A DNA stretch of 64,000 nucleotides. Origin: Flavobacterium psychraerolatum (lineage in GTDB: Bacteria; Bacteroidota; Bacteroidia; Flavobacteriales; Flavobacteriaceae). Made by a program: the position numbers and the translations under genes. Shown in pieces: positions 61,301-64,000 of the stretch. The stretch covers positions 1 to 64,000 of the forward strand of contig NZ_JAOQMX010000022.1 in NCBI RefSeq assembly GCF_025960985.1. The letters are read 5' to 3'. Position 1 is the stretch's first letter. Every line of letters starts with the position of its first letter. Under the pieces are notes generated by a model. The model saw nothing but the letters and a program-made list of their open reading frames with translations. It did no database searches and was not told where the DNA came from.

Positions 61301-62324
61301 GTTCAATATCCTTTGTTATAGATAATCCAAACCATTTTTTTAATCGGTGGTTAACCGCCAATTTATTAGTGTATGGATTATAGTCAAAAGTTCCTAATTT
61401 GGCTGCTTCAAGTACAAACTCCAACTGATTTTTATTGTCTTGTAATTCAGCCTTGATTTCAAAATGTTCTGTGATATCAGTATTGGTTCCGAACCAATTG
61501 ACAATTTTCCCTTGGTCATTTTTTACGGGTAGCGCACGCGTAAGAAATTGACGGTATTGACCACTTTCACCTTTAAGTAGACTAACCCTTTCGAAAGGAA
61601 CTCCAGTTTTTAAAGAATGTTGCCATTGATTTAAAACTTCGGGAAGTTCTTCTTCTTTATAAATTGTTTGCCAGCCCCAATTTTGCATGGTTTCAAAAGT
61701 ACTACCTGTATATTCATACCATTTTTTGTTGTACCAATAAACGTCACCATCGGGTTCGGCCATCCAAGCTAGGTTAGGAATATTATCGGCCATGGTCTTA
61801 AAGCGTTCTTCGCTTTCTTTCAGTTTATTGTAAGCAACAACAGCGGCAGTTGTTTCATTACAAATGACCATTACGCCAGAAATTTTTTCAGATTCATCAA
61901 AAACAGGACTGTAAATAAAAGTCCAATATACATCCTCAATTTTATTATTTCGAAAAATTGGAATTAACTGATTTTCGCTCCAAGTTGCACCACCACCATC
62001 CATTACTTGATCAATGAGGGGCTTGATTATTGTCCAAATTTCGGGCCATGCTGTTTCAGCCTTTTGTCCTAGTATTTCAGGATGTTTCCCTTCATTACCC
62101 AAAATGGGGCGGTAAGCATCATTATATAAGCAAGTAAACTCAGTTCCCCACCACAAAAACATGGGAAACTTCGAGTTTAAAATAATACTAATTGTAGTAC
62201 GAAGGCTTTGTGGCCAGGTATCGGGAGTTCCCAAAATGTTTTTACTCCAGTCTTTGGCACGTAGGAGCTTACCCATTTCACCACCACCATTCAGGAAATA
62301 ATAGGTATCGTTTGATTTACTCAA
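58359..62324 (-). CDS. Soluble hybrid-less sensor histidine kinase with eight PAS domains
   Basis: A 1321-residue kinase with no membrane segment or signal peptide. About eight PAS/PAC units follow one another (openings such as KESEERFKTMADNIPNLAWM, QSENNLRLMIIQAPIAIAI, EREQKFRLLADSMPQFIWT), then a coiled coil, HisKA with FAYISSHDLQEPLRKI (His1099) and HATPase_c (N-box Asn1209, DNGIGF 1256-1261, GTGIGLAI). The dimerisation type (HDLQEPLRKIQTF) is that of the cyanobacterial phytochrome-like kinases working with single-domain receivers. It is cotranscribed after the response regulator, 12 bases away. The signal is unknown. Confidence 0.95.
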   Translation of the reverse strand: MSKSNDTYYFLNGGGEMGKLLRAKDWSKNILGTPDTWPQSLRTTISIILNSKFPMFLWWGTEFTCLYNDAYRPILGNEGKHPEILGQKAETAWPEIWTIIKPLIDQVMDGGGATWSENQLIPIFRNNKIEDVYWTFIYSPVFDESEKISGVMVICNETTAAVVAYNKLKESEERFKTMADNIPNLAWMAEPDGDVYWYNKKWYEYTGSTFETMQNWGWQTIYKEEELPEVLNQWQHSLKTGVPFERVSLLKGESGQYRQFLTRALPVKNDQGKIVNWFGTNTDITEHFEIKAELQDNKNQLEFVLEAAKLGTFDYNPYTNKLAVNHRLKKWFGLSITKDIELNQATNAIVKNDQPRVIKAIEKALDYKSGGNYDIAYNIINPITNHEITLHAKGKAWFNEEKQAYRFNGTVEDITAQTLDRKKLEQSENNLRLMIIQAPIAIAILRGKDYVVEIANKNALELWGKTEKEILHKSIIEAMPELIVQGIKALLDGVLHTGERFATTELQLTMVRFGVPETIYINFSFEPLFDEEGNTNGVMAIGYDVTNQFLARQKIEKNEQNLRSLVESAPFPIGVYIGREMRIALANQAIVTAWGKGSDLIGKLYKDILPELENQDIYQKLDDVYTSGIAYHAKNQRVDLVTDGTLKTYYFNYSFTPVVDSFGAIYGVMNTAADVTELHEAKQKTEESEKRFRDAVQQAPTAMVIFKGMNHVVETVNKSYLELVDRKEENFLGKPLFESLPEAEAAVGSIIENIYKTGEPFYGYEFPLTLKRFGQEALTYFNFVYHPLKENDKVNGIIAVATEVTATVIAKKELEKNEQKLQVIINASELGVWELDVLTDVTTISDRALEILGIDNDKNIAREELLRNLHPDDKDKREAAFQKAYRTGILQYEVRMIINNQIHWIEAKGKVFYDSDNYPIRMLGTLRDISEERNFQTQLLEREQKFRLLADSMPQFIWTADPEGNLNYFNQSVFNFSGLTHEEIIKTGWLEIVHLDDREENIQKWKESITTERDFLIEHRFRKSDGTYRWQLSRAIAQRDSDGKITMWVGTSTDIQDQKIFTNELEKKVSERTKELYQKNDALEKMNKELQSFAYISSHDLQEPLRKIQTFATLINDREAPNLSQSGKDKFKRMQNAANRMQNLIQDLLAYSRTSVQERKFEKTKLSIIINEVQEDLQEELSLKKAEITVNKDCEIKVIPFQFRQLLFNLVSNSLKFAQENSPPKIAIICEIATGEELQQEQLVPENKYCRISIKDNGIGFEEEYNEKIFEVFQRLHGKEKFEGTGIGLAIVKKIVDNHNGFISAKGIHNQGATFTIYLPV

Positions 62325-62336
62325 AATACAATAATT

Positions 62337-62774
62337 TTAGGATTCAATAATAAAATTGCAGCGCTCTGGTTGTTGTAATTTGTTTTCTTCTAGGCGTTCT
62401 GTTGCTTCTTGAATAACTTTTTTCAAGACATTAAAATCACCTGGTTTACGGATGTAGTAATGAGCACCATTAATATATAGTTTATTAATAACATCGGTAT
62501 CAAGGGAAGTCGAAATAATGACTACCGGTAACTCTTTAAAATTTTGGTTGAGCCTAATTTCAGTCAAACATTCAAAACCCGATTTACGAGGCATATTTAA
62601 ATCCAAGAAAAGAGCATCTGGTAATGCAAGAGTATTAGAATTTAAAAAATTCATTAATTGTACTCCATCATTTACGGTTGTCAAAGTCATCGAAAGACTT
62701 AATTCTTCCATTGCCTCCTGAAAAAAAAGGCAATCATCCATATCGTCATCTGCAAGTAAGAGCTTGTGCATCAT
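62337..62774 (-). CDS. Single-domain response regulator (Rcp1-like)
   Basis: A 145-residue CheY-like receiver without output domain: acidic pocket ADDDMDD (9-14), phospho-acceptor Asp58 in DALFLDLNMPRKSGFE, and the lysine in IRKPGDF. The family is that of Rcp1-type receivers that pair with PAS/phytochrome kinases of the HDLQEPLR type. It is the first gene of a two-gene operon with the eight-PAS kinase. Confidence 0.95.
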   Translation of the reverse strand: MMHKLLLADDDMDDCLFFQEAMEELSLSMTLTTVNDGVQLMNFLNSNTLALPDALFLDLNMPRKSGFECLTEIRLNQNFKELPVVIISTSLDTDVINKLYINGAHYYIRKPGDFNVLKKVIQEATERLEENKLQQPERCNFIIES

Positions 62775-63445
62775 TATATTTTTTTGGGAGAACGATTTAT
62801 AATAGAGAAACTAAATAACACGAACTTAGATATTTCGTATTTTAATAAATGTTACCAAAAATAAGTAAAAAAAAGACAAAGTTAAAAATTGTTTGTAAAA
62901 ATGTTAACTTTTTTATTCAATTAGGACGAGAGTTATTATAGTACAAAAAAACTATTTTACATAGTTTTCTTTTGTAAAATGAATCATGCATACAAAGGCC
63001 ATAATTACTGTACATATTTCCGCAACTACTTCCAGATGAGGAATTAAAACCACTAAAGAACTGCTTATTATAAATATAGTTTTCTCAAGGATTAAAGGCA
63101 GTTTTATAAATAATCAGTCCAGTAAAAACAAGACTAATCCTCATTTCTTTAAAATTTTATTTCGGGTAGAATTTCAAGCCAATATAAAAGAGTGATGTCT
63201 AAAGGGATTTACAGTTTTCAATAATAAAAACACTAATAATTATCCTTTTAAAAGGGGTGGTAATAAATGAGCAATGGTTCCACTTATATTTTGGATAAAG
63301 AAGAATATATGGTAGTAAGCTATTTTTGGATGCAGCTTCATTTTTTATTATATTCAACAAGTCATAACTTTTAGTATATTTTGTTATTTGTTCGTTCTAA
63401 ATCTTATCTTTAAATCAAAATAATAAAAATAGCCCAATTGTGATT
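62775..63445. other. Gene-free stretch between response regulator and DUF3095-like gene
   Basis: 671 AT-rich bases with no convincing open frame on either strand. It must contain the divergent promoters of both genes. A short hairpin AAAACTA...TAGTTTT lies near 62948-62965. Nothing else recognised. Confidence 0.5.
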
Positions 63446-64000
63446 ATGAACAATACTATAAATTTTTATAAAAATATTTCTAAAAGCAACCTTCCGCTTA
63501 CGGAACTATTAAAGAATGAGAATTTATTTTCTACAGTGCCTCCAAATTGGTCAATTGTGGTAACAGATATTGAAAACTCAACTACGGCTGTATCTCGAGG
63601 TTTACACAATGACGTGAATAGAACCGCTACAGGAAGTATTATTACGGTTTTAAATACGTTAAAGAGTCTAAATAATAGTGTTAAAATTCCATATTTTTTT
63701 GGTGGAGATGGATCTACGTTTATCATGCCAAATTCAGTACTGGAACCTGTATTAGAGGCTTTGAATCAATATAGTCGACATATTAAAAACAGCTTACAAT
63801 TACAGTTGAGAGTAGGTCATCTTGAAGTAGAAAAAGTATATTCGAAAGATGTATCGCTGAAAATTACAAAACTTAGACACAATGAATTTTTGACGACTCC
63901 AGTAATTATAGGAAATGGATTGAAATATGCAGAACAAGTAATCAAAGAAAATTTTGTTCCAACTTTCAATGAGTCAAACAAGTATATTCAACCCAATTTA
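63446..64000 (+). CDS. DUF3095-like cyclase-fold protein, cut by the window edge
   Basis: 185 codons from the ATG at 63446 remain open to the edge. PNWSIVVTDIENSTTAVSRG and PYFFGGDGSTFIMPNSVLEP match the DUF3095 family, whose fold resembles class-III nucleotide cyclases: the first aspartate in VTDIE and the GGDGST turn occupy the metal and nucleotide positions. In this family the catalytic role is not established. The 3' end, the usual place for further domains, lies outside the window. Confidence 0.8.
   Translation, partial: MNNTINFYKNISKSNLPLTELLKNENLFSTVPPNWSIVVTDIENSTTAVSRGLHNDVNRTATGSIITVLNTLKSLNNSVKIPYFFGGDGSTFIMPNSVLEPVLEALNQYSRHIKNSLQLQLRVGHLEVEKVYSKDVSLKITKLRHNEFLTTPVIIGNGLKYAEQVIKENFVPTFNESNKYIQPNL

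Noticed and set aside
63466..63726. Minus-strand frame of 86 codons near the right edge
   Set aside because: Antisense to the DUF3095-like gene, whose motifs are clear.

Overview
The window is AT-rich chromosomal DNA of a Bacteroidota bacterium, most likely a flavobacterium close to Flavobacterium. The evidence is the protein content (outer-membrane OmpA and POTRA/barrel proteins, Gln-type signal peptides, Bacteroidota-style arginine genes including an argF'-type transcarbamylase), the absence of Shine-Dalgarno sequences, and exact matches to the Bacteroidota -7 promoter box TAnnTTTG upstream of several genes. I see no rRNA, tRNA or CRISPR array.

Layout. (1) 1-11 kb is accessory DNA: a TlpA-like thioredoxin, a small lipoprotein, a NERD-domain protein among decayed repeats, two unknown secreted or membrane proteins separated by long imperfect hairpins that look like cassette junctions, an IS91-type element (tyrosine recombinase plus HUH transposase, with a possible -1 frameshift near the recombinase start) and a P-loop ATPase bracketed by a 9-bp inverted repeat. 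(2) 11-18.4 kb holds clpB, a divergent ytxJ-like gene, a pair of multi-pass membrane proteins and a POTRA/beta-barrel outer-membrane protein. (3) 18.4-30.9 kb, all on the minus strand, is an arginine/proline biosynthesis cluster in the order GNAT, argG, argC, argD, proA, proB, (GxxExxY gene), argF', argB, argE, (VOC gene), argH. Nearly every gap in it carries a different palindromic repeat. The cluster begins with a leader that has a -7 box, a GC-rich hairpin and a possible 70-residue coupled ORF. (4) 31.3-32.4 kb encodes a lipoprotein. (5) 32.8-56.1 kb, all on the plus strand, is a cobalamin cluster of 19 genes with a cobalamin riboswitch in the middle (about 36.76-36.93 kb). It holds corrin-ring methyltransferases (two of them fused to other pathway enzymes), CbiX and CobN/ChlID-type chelatases, CobW, a cobalt/nickel permease candidate, amidases, the adenosyltransferase, CobD, CbiB and CobU. 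cobS, cobT and the uroporphyrinogen III methyltransferase are not in the window. (6) 56.5-62.8 kb has an OmpA-family protein and, on the opposite strand, a response regulator followed by an eight-PAS histidine kinase. (7) The right edge cuts a DUF3095-like gene.

The most unusual features are non-coding. One intergenic repeat superfamily keeps nearly constant outer arms but carries a different palindrome in its centre in each of five copies (10.8, 20.2, 26.1, 28.6 and 49.0 kb). A GxxExxY gene sits inside nested inverted repeats within the arginine operon. Long asymmetric hairpins sharing the core AATTCCACTAAA separate the accessory genes. All functional statements rest on motif recognition by eye; no database search was run.
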